NCBI GenBank assembly: GCA_964484145.1
Contig: CAZAED010000002.1
Coordinates: forward strand, 1 to 64,000
Direction: 5' to 3'
Length of the DNA: 64,000 nt
From: JAEUSF01 sp964484145
GTDB lineage: Bacteria; Patescibacteriota; Doudnabacteria; UBA920
Position 1 is the stretch's first letter. Each line of letters opens with the position of its first letter. This document shows positions 26,871-34,820 of this stretch, piece by piece. The notes beneath the pieces are model-generated. The model was not told the origin of the DNA and did no database searches. It saw only the letters and a list, made by a program, of their open reading frames with translations. The position numbers were made by a program, and so were the translations under genes.

Positions 26871-28796
26871 TTAATTATAAATATTTACAAATTGTTTAAC
26901 TTTCTTAACTATCGCTTCTTGGTTTATTTCTTCGTAAGCCAAAAGTTCGTCCGGCTTGCCTGATTTTGGCATTTTGGTAACTGCCAAACTTTCTAAAATA
27001 TGATGTACTTCGTAAGTACATAAAGCCGCGGCCACAGCTTCGCCCAAACCCCCTTCTTTAAAATGGTCTTCCACAGTCAAAATTACTCCGGTTTCTTTGG
27101 CGGCTTTTTGTAAAGTTTCTAAATCTAAAGGTTTTATGGAATAAAGGTCTATAACCCGAATGTTTATGCCTTCTTTTTTAAGCTCCTCGTATGCTGCCAA
27201 AGCTTCGTGCAAAGTGACCCCTGCTCCCACCACCGTAGCTTTATCGTTTTCCGATGATTTTAAAACCTTTGACCCGCCAATTTTAAATTCGTCACCCTGA
27301 TTATAAACAATTGGTGTTTCCTTACGCGTGGTGCGAATATACACATTGCCATGGTGCTTTGCGGCTTCGGCTACTAGCTTTTCTGTACTTACAGCGTCAG
27401 AAGGATACAAAACTACACCCCCAAACACTGTCCTAAACATAGCTATGTCTTCTAAAGCCATCTGCGAAGCACCGTCTTCACCAATACTTACGCCGGCATG
27501 ACTGCCACAAAACTTTATATTTGAATCCGCGTACTGCGACATTCTTATTTGGTCAAAAGCCCGGCTTAAAAAGCAAGCGAACGTGGAAACAAATGGTATT
27601 TTACCCCGCCTAGAAAACCCTAAGGCTGTGCCCACCATATTCTGCTCGGCAATAAACATTTCAAAAAAGCGTTCCGGATGAGTTTTTTTAACAAACTCCG
27701 AATAGGTAGAGTTACTAGTTTCCGCGTCTAACACCACGGCGTTCGGATAGCTTTCTAAAACATTCACCAATGCATTACCGTAGGCTTTTCGGGTAGCAAC
27801 TGATTTGTCTTTTGGATATTCCGTTATTTTAATATTTGGATTTGGAATTTGTTTCGGATTTCGGATTTCGGATTTCGGATTTATTTCAGGCTTTGAAATT
27901 ACTCCAACTAAAGTTTTATCTATCTCACCTAATTCGTCTAATGCCTTCGCTAGCTCATCCTTCGTCAAAGCCTGGCCATGCCAGCCGTCCTTGTCTTCCA
28001 TAAAACTTACGCCTTTGCCTTTAAGTGTTTTTGCAATTATCATTAACGGCTTATCAGCCGCCATGCTTATATGCTTAAAAGCTTCCATGATTTGATGAAA
28101 ATTATGCCCGTCAATAACTACCGTCTCCCACCCAAACGCCTCGGCGCGTTTCTGATAAATTTCCGTGTGGTGTCCAAGCATTGTCTCTCCGCGCTGTCCT
28201 AAACGATTAACATCTAAAATTGCCACTAAATTATTTAATTTATAAAAAGAAGCGGCAGCCATAGCTTCCCAAACGCTACCCTCTGCCATTTCACTGTCGC
28301 CGAGTAAAACAAACGTATTATAAGAAAGTTTATCTTGCTTGGCATTTAAAGCCATACCAACACCGACTGATAAACCCTGGCCAAGACTGCCAGTAGCGAC
28401 CTCTGTGTAAGGAAACTCTAGTGTCGGATGCCCCTCGAATCGGCTCCCAAATTTCCTCAATGTCAAAATTTCCTCGGAATTAAATGGTCTAAAAATATTA
28501 TTCGATCCACCATGAGCCGATTCGCCCTCCGAAGCTTTAGCGAAGGAGGGCTGTCCAGCCACCGCATAAAGCGAATAAAAGAGCGGTGATGCATGACCTT
28601 TTGAAAATATAAGTCTATCGTTATTAGGATTCTGTGGATTGTCTAAGTCAGCTTTAAAAACCCCATTAAAAAGTAGTCCCACCATAACATCAGTCGCGCT
28701 TAAACTAGACGAAGGGTGCCCACTTCCCGCCTCTGTAGTAGAAACTAAACTATAATACCTAACTAATTTTGTTAATTCTGGTAAATTATTTTGCAT
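26871..28796 (-). CDS. tkt: Transketolase
   Basis: A 641-residue, thiamine-diphosphate-dependent enzyme moving two-carbon units in the pentose phosphate pathway. The N-terminal domain has ATDVMVGLLFNG, FSKGHASPLFYSLYA, TGSLGQGLSVGVGMAL and LLGDSEMAEGSVWEAMAAAS (ThDP motif). The Pyr domain has MFIAEQNMVGTALGFSRRGK and SHAGVSIGEDGASQMALEDI. Two stretches look like translated dispersed repeats: GQPSFAKASEGESAHGGSN (about residues 81-99) and PKSEIRNPKQIPNPN in the interdomain linker. Its start overlaps the stop of the small upstream gene (TAATG). Confidence 0.93.
   Translation of the reverse strand: MQNNLPELTKLVRYYSLVSTTEAGSGHPSSSLSATDVMVGLLFNGVFKADLDNPQNPNNDRLIFSKGHASPLFYSLYAVAGQPSFAKASEGESAHGGSNNIFRPFNSEEILTLRKFGSRFEGHPTLEFPYTEVATGSLGQGLSVGVGMALNAKQDKLSYNTFVLLGDSEMAEGSVWEAMAAASFYKLNNLVAILDVNRLGQRGETMLGHHTEIYQKRAEAFGWETVVIDGHNFHQIMEAFKHISMAADKPLMIIAKTLKGKGVSFMEDKDGWHGQALTKDELAKALDELGEIDKTLVGVISKPEINPKSEIRNPKQIPNPNIKITEYPKDKSVATRKAYGNALVNVLESYPNAVVLDAETSNSTYSEFVKKTHPERFFEMFIAEQNMVGTALGFSRRGKIPFVSTFACFLSRAFDQIRMSQYADSNIKFCGSHAGVSIGEDGASQMALEDIAMFRTVFGGVVLYPSDAVSTEKLVAEAAKHHGNVYIRTTRKETPIVYNQGDEFKIGGSKVLKSSENDKATVVGAGVTLHEALAAYEELKKEGINIRVIDLYSIKPLDLETLQKAAKETGVILTVEDHFKEGGLGEAVAAALCTYEVHHILESLAVTKMPKSGKPDELLAYEEINQEAIVKKVKQFVNIYN
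27841..27884. repeat. In-gene tandem word repeat (TTCGGAT) in the tkt linker
   Basis: TTTCGGATTTCGGATTTCGG and continuing copies encode the interdomain linker PKSEIRNPKQIPNPN of transketolase. The same CGGAT/CCGAAT words build the intergenic palindrome at 41265-41332. Confidence 0.7.
28524..28551. repeat. In-gene palindrome encoding PSFAKASEGE in tkt
   Basis: GCCCTCC (28524-28530) pairs with GGAGGGC (28545-28551) around GAAGCTTTAGCGAA. It is translated in frame as part of a loop insert in the thiamine-diphosphate domain. A related copy lies at 54636-54666, outside a gene. Confidence 0.8.
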
Positions 28797-29083
28797 TATT
28801 GAACCAACCCTTTCTTGGAAATACCTTTAAAATCTTCCAACGCCTCACGCATTTCCAAAGTATAAGCCTCTAATTCACCTCTGCGTTTTATTAATTCTTT
28901 AATTTTATTTGCTGAATTTATCATTTTATTTTTTTCTTCATCTGATAATGAGCCTTTTTCTTTTTTCAAACTTAAATCTGCATATTCAGAGGAGTGCAAT
29001 TCATACAATTTTAAAAGCTCAAAATACTCAGCTTCAAGCTCAGCTAATCTTTCATTTTTCTTAACATTTTGAATTTCTGACAT
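28796..29083 (-). CDS. Small coiled-coil hypothetical protein
   Basis: A 95-residue, highly charged, Leu/Glu/Lys-rich protein predicted to be almost entirely helical (ERLAELEAEYFELLKLYELH). It has no signal peptide, membrane segment or known motif. Its stop overlaps the tkt start codon by one base, so it is probably translated with transketolase. I do not recognise the family. Confidence 0.6.
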   Translation of the reverse strand: MSEIQNVKKNERLAELEAEYFELLKLYELHSSEYADLSLKKEKGSLSDEEKNKMINSANKIKELIKRRGELEAYTLEMREALEDFKGISKKGLVQ

Positions 29084-29147
29084 AAAAATAATAATATTTA
29101 TTTAACTTCTTCTATATTAACACCCCTTTTGGCTAATTTACAAGCTC

Positions 29148-30875
29148 TTAGTTCGTTATTCCAAATCTGGCTTTTGGTATTTCAAATTTCTTAATAATTT
29201 CGGCATTCTGTTCATTCCGCTTTAAAAATATTATATTAAAACCGTCCACAAACACCACTGCCCAATTTTCGTCTTTTACCCTAGAAATTAAAAATGTCTG
29301 TGCCCAGGGCGTGTAGTCGCGGTGCGAGAAAAAAATGGCATTAAAATTATACTTTTCGTCCATTTCCTTCCATTTTAAAGGGTCTGTTTGCATTAATTTA
29401 TAATTTTCAAAAAAGTCTACTGTATAGGCTTCCGGCCTGTTGTCTACAAAGATATACCTATTAGAATCTCCCTCCCCCCTTGAGGGGGAGGGATTAAGGG
29501 AGAGGGGGTCTAAGTTATAAATTAAATACCCGCCAATGTCATAGTCGTTAAACACAGGACCTTTTATGTTTTGGGCTTTATAAAATTCAGCCGATGCTTC
29601 TACGCCAGGCAAAAGTCCCAGCCCAAAATCCGCTCGCGCTTTTAGACTTTGGTAGCCTTGGGAAAGGCTGATTGCCATAATAAACAGGCCGATTGGGATA
29701 AATATTGCATTAACAATGCCTAAATTATAACCTCTCCCCGTCCCTCTCCAAATATTGGAGAGGGAGTTAATATTGTTTGCTAAAGCAACTAGGGAAAAAA
29801 ACGCAAAGCTGGGAAAATGCCTTATGCCACTGTAGGCCAAATAACCTGTAACGATAGTTAGTAAAACCATCGCTACTGATATTTTACGATAATTTTTAAT
29901 TGCGACAACAATAAACGAAACAAAAACCAATCCACAAACAATCTTAAACAACAAAAAATTCTGCCCGGTTGTAAAATTTAAATTTTCCAAAAACTTTATA
30001 GATTGATTCTCAACAATCAAATAGCCGTAATTTTTAAATATATTTAAAGGGTAAACTAAACCTTTTATAAAATTGGGGTTTATAAGCGCGGCTAAGACAC
30101 ATAAAAAAGCTGACGTAGTCAAACTTTTTATTTTCCCTCTCCAATGCTTGGAGAGGGCTAGGAAGAGGTTAGAACCCAAAAATCGACCTCTCTCTGCCGC
30201 TAAAAGCGGCCACTCTCTACAAATCCTGGAGAGAATGATAATGTATTGTTCTATGCAAAACGCCCCCAAAACCAAAAACCCAAACACAAAACCTATGTGT
30301 AGATTGACCCAAATTAGCATTACCACGGGCAAAATATAAGTGTAGCGTGCAGATTTATCGGCCTTCCCATCCGCGCTATCTGTAGTATCCGCGTATCCGT
30401 GAGATAAACACCACAAAAAAACCCCGGTAAAAAAATAAGTAAACATTTCCGGCCTTACCTCTGCCCTGCTGCTAAGTAAAGGCATAAGAGCGATTGTTAA
30501 CACGCTTGCAATAAACAAATTCGACTTCCGCCTCGCAACATCAAAAAACAACCACAGCATAGCGCAGCCGAGTAAAATATAAAACCACGACAGTCCACTA
30601 AACCCAAAAGCTTGATAAATTAAATAAAAAACCACGCCCGAAAGCCAATGATGGTTAACAAATGGCTCCTCTCCCATTGTATAAGAATAAAAATTAGTAT
30701 AAAGCACTCCGCGAAGTTCCGTATTTGTTCCGTGTATTATCAGTTTTCCGTTTTCAATATGCCTACCCAAATCCGCCGTAGTTAAATCTACCTTCTTAGC
30801 CAAAAAAAGCCCGTAGTAGCCCAAAAGCAAACTAATAACAATAAAATTTATAACTAACAACAGCTTTGATTTCAT
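29148..30875 (-). CDS. GT-C-like polytopic membrane glycosyltransferase homologue with repeat insertions
   Basis: A 575-residue protein with about eleven membrane segments. The first loop reads TTADLGRHIENGKLI and FVNHHWLSGV, a pattern of GT-C (PMT/ArnT-like) proteins, which use lipid-linked sugars. The C-terminal part is soluble (FNDYDIGGYLIYNL, FVDNRPEAYTVDFFENYKLM). At least three dispersed palindromes are translated in frame, giving foreign-looking peptides: PLSLNPSPSRGEGDSN, NSLSNIWRGTGRGYN and REWPLLAAERGRF with LALSKHWRGK. Despite these the frame is open end to end. Confidence 0.7.
   Translation of the reverse strand: MKSKLLLVINFIVISLLLGYYGLFLAKKVDLTTADLGRHIENGKLIIHGTNTELRGVLYTNFYSYTMGEEPFVNHHWLSGVVFYLIYQAFGFSGLSWFYILLGCAMLWLFFDVARRKSNLFIASVLTIALMPLLSSRAEVRPEMFTYFFTGVFLWCLSHGYADTTDSADGKADKSARYTYILPVVMLIWVNLHIGFVFGFLVLGAFCIEQYIIILSRICREWPLLAAERGRFLGSNLFLALSKHWRGKIKSLTTSAFLCVLAALINPNFIKGLVYPLNIFKNYGYLIVENQSIKFLENLNFTTGQNFLLFKIVCGLVFVSFIVVAIKNYRKISVAMVLLTIVTGYLAYSGIRHFPSFAFFSLVALANNINSLSNIWRGTGRGYNLGIVNAIFIPIGLFIMAISLSQGYQSLKARADFGLGLLPGVEASAEFYKAQNIKGPVFNDYDIGGYLIYNLDPLSLNPSPSRGEGDSNRYIFVDNRPEAYTVDFFENYKLMQTDPLKWKEMDEKYNFNAIFFSHRDYTPWAQTFLISRVKDENWAVVFVDGFNIIFLKRNEQNAEIIKKFEIPKARFGITN
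29468..29511. repeat. In-gene palindromic repeat encoding SLNPSPSRGEG
   Basis: CTCCCTCCCCCCTTGAGGGG and following GAGGGATTAAGGGAGAGGG form nested inverted repeats inside the GT-C-like gene, in frame. Confidence 0.8.
29731..29766. repeat. In-gene palindromic repeat (CCTCTCC / GGAGAGG)
   Basis: CCCTCTCCAA TATT TTGGAGAGGG-type hairpin preceded by CCTCTCCCCGT. Translated as NSLSNIWRGTGRG inside the GT-C-like gene. Confidence 0.75.
30133..30240. repeat. In-gene cluster of palindromic repeats
   Basis: CCCTCTCCAATGCTTGGAGAGGG (split: CCCTCTCC/GGAGAGGG), then GGAAGAGGTT. Next come CGCTAAAAGCGG-type and CTCTCTACAAATCCTGGAGAG hairpins. All are translated in frame in a loop of the GT-C-like protein. 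Confidence 0.75.
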
Positions 30876-30943
30876 CTGTTTTTAATTTTTGTCATTCACG
30901 TCGTTTTTGTCAATTTTGTCATTAATATTATTCTATCAGATAA

Positions 30944-30975
30944 ATCAAAACCCGAGCATAATCTCGGGTTTTGAT
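30944..30975 (-). terminator. Rho-independent terminator of the SPFH-protein gene
   Basis: Stem ATCAAAACCCGAG / CTCGGGTTTTGAT with a short CATAAT loop, 20 bases past the stop at 30996. Confidence 0.85.
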
Positions 30976-30995
30976 TAAAACCTATCACCTAATAG

Positions 30996-31880
30996 CTATC
31001 TCTTATCCCCACTCTCAAACGCGGCCATAAATTGCTTCATTAGGTCACCGGTTTTTCCAGCCGAAGAGTCTAAGAACAAAACTTTAGTGTTGGGGGTAAC
31101 ACCAATACTCTTCATTGTGTCTAAATATTGGTTTAAAGTAAGTATGGCCATAATTTCTACGTTACTTTGGCCTGTGGCTTGTTTTATAATTTCTACAGAC
31201 TGACGCAAGCCCGTGGCAATAGCTTCGCGTTCTAAGGCTATACCTTCACCTTGCAGGCGCTTACGTTCTTTTTCTGCTTCCGCTTCTTTAACCGCGCGAA
31301 TTTTAGTTGCCTCGCCTTGGTTGGCCGCGGCCTTCATAAGCTGCTGACTAGCTACTACTTCGCTCATAGCCTGAGTAATAGTTGGCGGAAAAGAAACTTC
31401 CGTAATTTGGAAAGAACTTATTAACATACCCCACTCTGAAAACTGCTTTTCTAAATCTATACGAATATGAGAAGCAAGTTCTTCCTTCTTTTCTAAAATA
31501 CCCTCGTGGGTTTCTTTGGCAACATATGTACGAAGTGAATTTTCAATAATAGCCCCAATAGAAGCGCTTCTATTCTGCAAAGAGTACGTATATTTTTTTA
31601 CGCCTTCTACCGTAGCTTCAACACTGTAAATAAGGTTAGTAGCAATATCTACTATAACCTTGTCTTTAGAAGGGTAAATATTTTTTAATGTATAATTTTG
31701 CTGCCTTAAAGTAACTTTTTCCGCCACGCGTTCAAATAAAGGCACTTTAAAATTAAGTCCCGCGGTCATAATACGGTTAAATCGTCCGAGCATTTCTATA
31801 ACGTAAACCGTATTTTGCTGAACTATTTTAATGCTGGAAAGCACAAACAAAACTACAATAACCCAAAAAACATACCACAT
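30996..31880 (-). CDS. SPFH/Band 7 (stomatin-like) membrane protein
   Basis: A 294-residue protein with an N-terminal membrane segment (residues 2-18) and a Band 7 domain: IVQQNTVYVIEMLGRFNRIM, LRQQNYTLKNIYPSKDKVIV, SLRTYVAKETHEGIL. A coiled-coil flotillin/stomatin-like helix follows (KEAEAEKERKRLQGEGIALE). Family members form oligomeric membrane scaffolds; bacterial ones are often linked to membrane quality control. No NfeD partner is adjacent. The gene is alone on its transcript, with its own terminator. Confidence 0.88.
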   Translation of the reverse strand: MWYVFWVIVVLFVLSSIKIVQQNTVYVIEMLGRFNRIMTAGLNFKVPLFERVAEKVTLRQQNYTLKNIYPSKDKVIVDIATNLIYSVEATVEGVKKYTYSLQNRSASIGAIIENSLRTYVAKETHEGILEKKEELASHIRIDLEKQFSEWGMLISSFQITEVSFPPTITQAMSEVVASQQLMKAAANQGEATKIRAVKEAEAEKERKRLQGEGIALEREAIATGLRQSVEIIKQATGQSNVEIMAILTLNQYLDTMKSIGVTPNTKVLFLDSSAGKTGDLMKQFMAAFESGDKR

Positions 31881-31902
31881 AAATTTAGATTTCTACCATA
31901 CC

Positions 31903-31968
31903 GAGGCTTTGCGAGGTATCCCTTTATTTTGATAATTAAGGGATTCTTCGCTACGCTCTGAATGGATT
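31903..31968. repeat. Dispersed repeat copy (CGAGGCTTTGCGAGG ... TTCGCTACGCTCTGA)
   Basis: Contains CCGAGGCTTTGCGAGGTATC and AGGGATTCTTCGCTACGCTC. The same blocks flank the GIY-YIG gene at 55330-55408 and 55733-55806. Just beyond lies the palindrome ATACAACATTTGATGTTGTAT (about 32020-32040). Confidence 0.75.
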
Positions 31969-32137
31969 AATATTGCGCCCCAATTATATTCCTATTTTTT
32001 CACTTTAGCAAGCCCCGTAATACAACATTTGATGTTGTATATAAAATAAATTCCGATGACCAATCTGCCGATTTACATATAAAAATCTGATGATCCACCA
32101 AATCAAATGTTGATATACAGGACAGGCTTTCTTTTTT

Positions 32138-33341
32138 CTATTTACGAGCTTTAGCTAGTTTCCTAATTACATTCACCTTATCTGTCTTCTCCCAAGGGAA
32201 TTTAACATCTGTCCTACCAAAGTGGCCGTAGGCAGCGGTTTGTTCGTAAATGGGTTTTTCTAATTGCAATTCTTTAATTATGTCAGCCGGCTTTACCGGG
32301 AATATTTGCTCGCAAATGTTTTGCAATTTTTCATCGGCAATTTTACCTGTTTGGTAGGTGTCTATAAATATAGAAACCGGTTTAGCAACGCCAATAGCGT
32401 ACGCTAGCTGCACTAAAGCTTTTTTAGCAAACCCCGCGGCTACAATATTTTTAGCAATATAACGAGCGGCATATGCTGCGCTTCTGTCTACTTTGGTAAC
32501 ACACTTGCCACTAAACGCTCCCCCGCCGTGCGGTGCGTAACCACCGTAAGTATCGACAATTATTTTACGCCCCGTAAGTCCCGCGTCCGCCGGAGGTCCG
32601 CCAATTATAAACCTGCCGGTTGAATTTATAAATATTTGTGTGNNNNNNNNNNNNNNNNNNNNNNNNNNNNAATTGTTCTGACCAAACAATCGCATCCTTA
32701 GACATATCGCTTCTTAATTTCTCGGTCGTTACATTTTCGCTATGATGCGCCGCAATAACCACGGAGGTAACGCTTTTTGCTTTACCATTTACATACTCAA
32801 CGCTTACTTGTGACTTACCATCTGGACGCAAATAGTCTAACTTACCATTCTTTCTTACTTCTGCAAGCTTGCGAGTAAGGCGGTGCGCCAAAGAAATAGG
32901 CAGAGGCATAAGTTCTTTGGTTTCGTCACAAGCAAAACCAAACATAAGCCCTTGGTCTCCGGCGCCTTGTTCTTTAAACTCGCCCTTGCCTTCGTCTACA
33001 CCTTGAGCTATGTCCGGTGACTGTTCGTGAAGGGTAGATATTACGCCAACATCGCTATAGCAAAAACCATATTCAGGTTTGTCGTAACCTATTTTCTTTA
33101 AAGTGCGCCTTACAATTGCTTGTATGTCCACATAAGCTTTAGTCCTGGCTTCCCCGCCAACTACAACTAAACCTGTGGTAGCAAAACATTCTATGCCGGC
33201 ATGAGCCTTTTTGTCCTGCCTAAGCATTTCGTCATAAATTGCGTCACTTATTTGGTCGCAAACTTTGTCCGGATGCCCTTCGGTTACGGACTCGGAAGTA
33301 AATATTTTTCTCTGAGAAGACGGCTTAACATTTTTTGGCAT
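32138..33341 (-). CDS. metK: S-adenosylmethionine synthetase (interrupted by assembly gap)
   Basis: Makes S-adenosylmethionine from ATP and methionine. The start is ATG 33341 (MPKNVKPSSQRKIF). Visible motifs: TSESVTEGHPDKVCDQISDA, GAGDQGLMFGFACDET (ATP site), then after a run of N, FINSTGRFIIGGPPADAGLT, GRKIIVDTYGGYAPHGGGAF and DRSAAYAARYIAKN. The two halves lie in different frames only because the 28-base N run is not a real length; the missing part is roughly the family's KPILPAE segment. Expression is probably controlled by the SAM-I riboswitch immediately upstream. Confidence 0.93.
32643..32670. other. Assembly gap (28 N)
   Basis: A run of undetermined bases inside metK. The flanking halves are out of frame with each other, so the gap length is not reliable. 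Confidence 0.99.
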
Positions 33342-33375
33342 AAATAAATCCCCTTCTTTAAGGGGATGAGTAAAA

Positions 33376-33475
33376 GTCATCTTTCCCTTAAAGGGCTAGA
33401 ATTAGCACCGTTCCGATTTCCGGATGGTTGCTGGCAGGATCAATGGGCTAGTTCCCTTCCCTGCACTCTGGATAA
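33376..33475 (-). promoter_or_regulatory. SAM-I (S-box) riboswitch upstream of metK
   Basis: On the minus strand the S-box landmarks occur in order. They are TTATCCAGAG, AGGGA with AACTAGCCC, a TGATCCTGCCAGCAACC block, GGTGCTAATTC, and finally GGGAAAGATGA, which closes P1. Just after it CATCCCCTT pairs with AAGGGGAT (33345-33369) next to the metK ATG. The 3' arm overlaps the probable Shine-Dalgarno (GAAGGGG), so control of translation start is likely. SAM would be expected to shut off its own synthesis. Confidence 0.9.
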
Positions 33476-33574
33476 ATTAATTATTTGATTGTTAGATGAA
33501 GTATAGCAAAATCCTAAACAGTCGTCAAATTTGCGAACAAAATTTAGGCGGGTTAAACCAAAGACTTAGAGTGA

Positions 33575-34111
33575 TTAGCCAAAACCCGCTAAGTGTGTAC
33601 CCAAAGGTTCGTTCTTAATGCCAGTGCCCGCAGGGTCCGCGTCTATCCATTTGTCTTCCACCTTAACTTTCATGTACTGGTGGATTATGCCATTGGCAAA
33701 AGAATATTTAAGTTTTACGTTAGAAGCCTTAAAAAATTTGCTATTTACCAAAAGCGTATACAGCAAAAAATTCATTGAAGTGCAATAAATAAACTCGTTA
33801 GTATGCCAAAGTTCAGAAATGTTAGTTATAAACGCGCGGTACGGCCTTACAGCTGCATAAAACCGGGTATGTTTCCACTGCTTGAAATTTTTTTCCATAA
33901 TTAAATTATATGCCGCCTGTAAATACGACATTTGGTCAAAAGACTTGTTTTCTAACTCAGCGACAGCTTGTTTAATTTCCTCAGGAATATTACCAATAGG
34001 CGGCTGGTACTGCCTAAAACCCATAAACGGCACAACCAACCTAAACCCCACAAACACCAACAAAAAATAACCGCCTAAAACTAAGGCGATTATTAAAATT
34101 ACTTGTATCAT
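33575..34111 (-). CDS. Membrane-anchored transglutaminase-like protein
   Basis: A 178-residue protein with an N-terminal membrane segment (about 3-28). The order Cys (YCTSMNFLLYTLL), His (GIIHQYMKVKV) and Asp (KWIDADPAG), with the expected spacing, suggests the transglutaminase/papain-like triad. Family members may cut or crosslink peptides, or be inactive. It lies between metK and a small DUF pair, on the same strand. The family assignment rests on the motif pattern only. Confidence 0.55.
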   Translation of the reverse strand: MIQVILIIALVLGGYFLLVFVGFRLVVPFMGFRQYQPPIGNIPEEIKQAVAELENKSFDQMSYLQAAYNLIMEKNFKQWKHTRFYAAVRPYRAFITNISELWHTNEFIYCTSMNFLLYTLLVNSKFFKASNVKLKYSFANGIIHQYMKVKVEDKWIDADPAGTGIKNEPLGTHLAGFG

Positions 34112-34122
34112 TTTGGTTTTAA

Positions 34123-34341
34123 TTAATTTAAAGCAAACTTACGGGAACTGACCAAGTTTTTTGCTTGCTTTAAAAAATCGCTCGCTTCTAATACTTCCAC
34201 TAAAACTGGTTGATTTTTTTTGCTAAAATGCACGACAAAATTACCTATTTCTTCCGCAAACTCAATAGGCTGTTTACTTACTTCCCAAGAAAGTACATCG
34301 GCTTCCGGTTCATATGTAATTTTTAACTTTTTAGCTTTCAT
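34123..34341 (-). CDS. DUF2283-like small protein (possible antitoxin)
   Basis: A 72-residue protein with the DUF2283 pattern: ITYEPEADVLSWEVS at the start, then EFAEEIGNFVVHFSKKNQPV and LVEVLEAS. Such proteins are often found beside DUF4258 proteins as putative toxin-antitoxin partners. It overlaps the upstream DUF4258-like gene by 4 bases (ATGA), so translation is coupled. Confidence 0.72.
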   Translation of the reverse strand: MKAKKLKITYEPEADVLSWEVSKQPIEFAEEIGNFVVHFSKKNQPVLVEVLEASDFLKQAKNLVSSRKFALN

Positions 34342-34589
34342 TTATATTGCTTAACTCTCCCTGGATAAAAAGTAATTATTTTAATAATTTCTAAAGTTTC
34401 TTGTTTATATACTACTCGCAAAACGTGTTTTTTGTCAATTTGTTTTTGGGCAATTAACAATGGTAAGCGGCTCTTGTCAATTACATCAGGATCTGTAACC
34501 GCTTCTAAAACAGTAACTTCTAATACTTTAAACTTATGCTTAGCTAAAATTTTAAATTTTTCTCTGGCGTGCTTGGTAAAAATTATCAT
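34338..34589 (-). CDS. DUF4258-like small protein (possible RelE-like toxin)
   Basis: An 83-residue basic protein: IIFTKHAREKFKILAKHKFK with VTDPDVIDKSRLPLL, then HVLRVVYKQETLEIIKIITF. This is the DUF4258 pattern, thought to be related to the RelE/BrnT-like toxin fold. It ends the leftward pair with DUF2283 and begins right next to tRNA-Gly, a common address for such modules. Confidence 0.7.
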   Translation of the reverse strand: MIIFTKHAREKFKILAKHKFKVLEVTVLEAVTDPDVIDKSRLPLLIAQKQIDKKHVLRVVYKQETLEIIKIITFYPGRVKQYK

Positions 34590-34599
34590 TTTAACTTTT

Positions 34600-34674
34600 T
34601 GGAGCGGGTAGCGGGAGTCGAACCCGCTTCATCAGTTTGGAAAACTGAGATAATAACCGTTATACGATACCCGC
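34600..34674 (-). tRNA. tRNA-Gly (anticodon TCC)
   Basis: On the minus strand the acceptor stem GCGGGTA pairs with TACCCGC, followed by T and an encoded CCA. The anticodon stem TCAGT/ACTGA encloses TTTCCAA with anticodon TCC. The T arm is GCGGGTTCGACTCCCGC. Confidence 0.97.
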
Positions 34675-34820
34675 GTAAGATTTAGTTGATTATATCTTTT
34701 TTTGCGACATTCATCAAGCACTCCTACCAAGTCATAACTATTGGGGATATCTAAATTGGCTTAAATTAAAGAAAAATATATACTATAGGTAACAAACAGC
34801 TAATAAATAAAAATAAAAAT

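Noticed and set aside
30896..30974. Reading of TGA as a sense codon, as in some related candidate phyla
   Set aside because: TGA ends several clear genes here (acpS overlapping fkbH, ftsZ), so the standard bacterial code applies.
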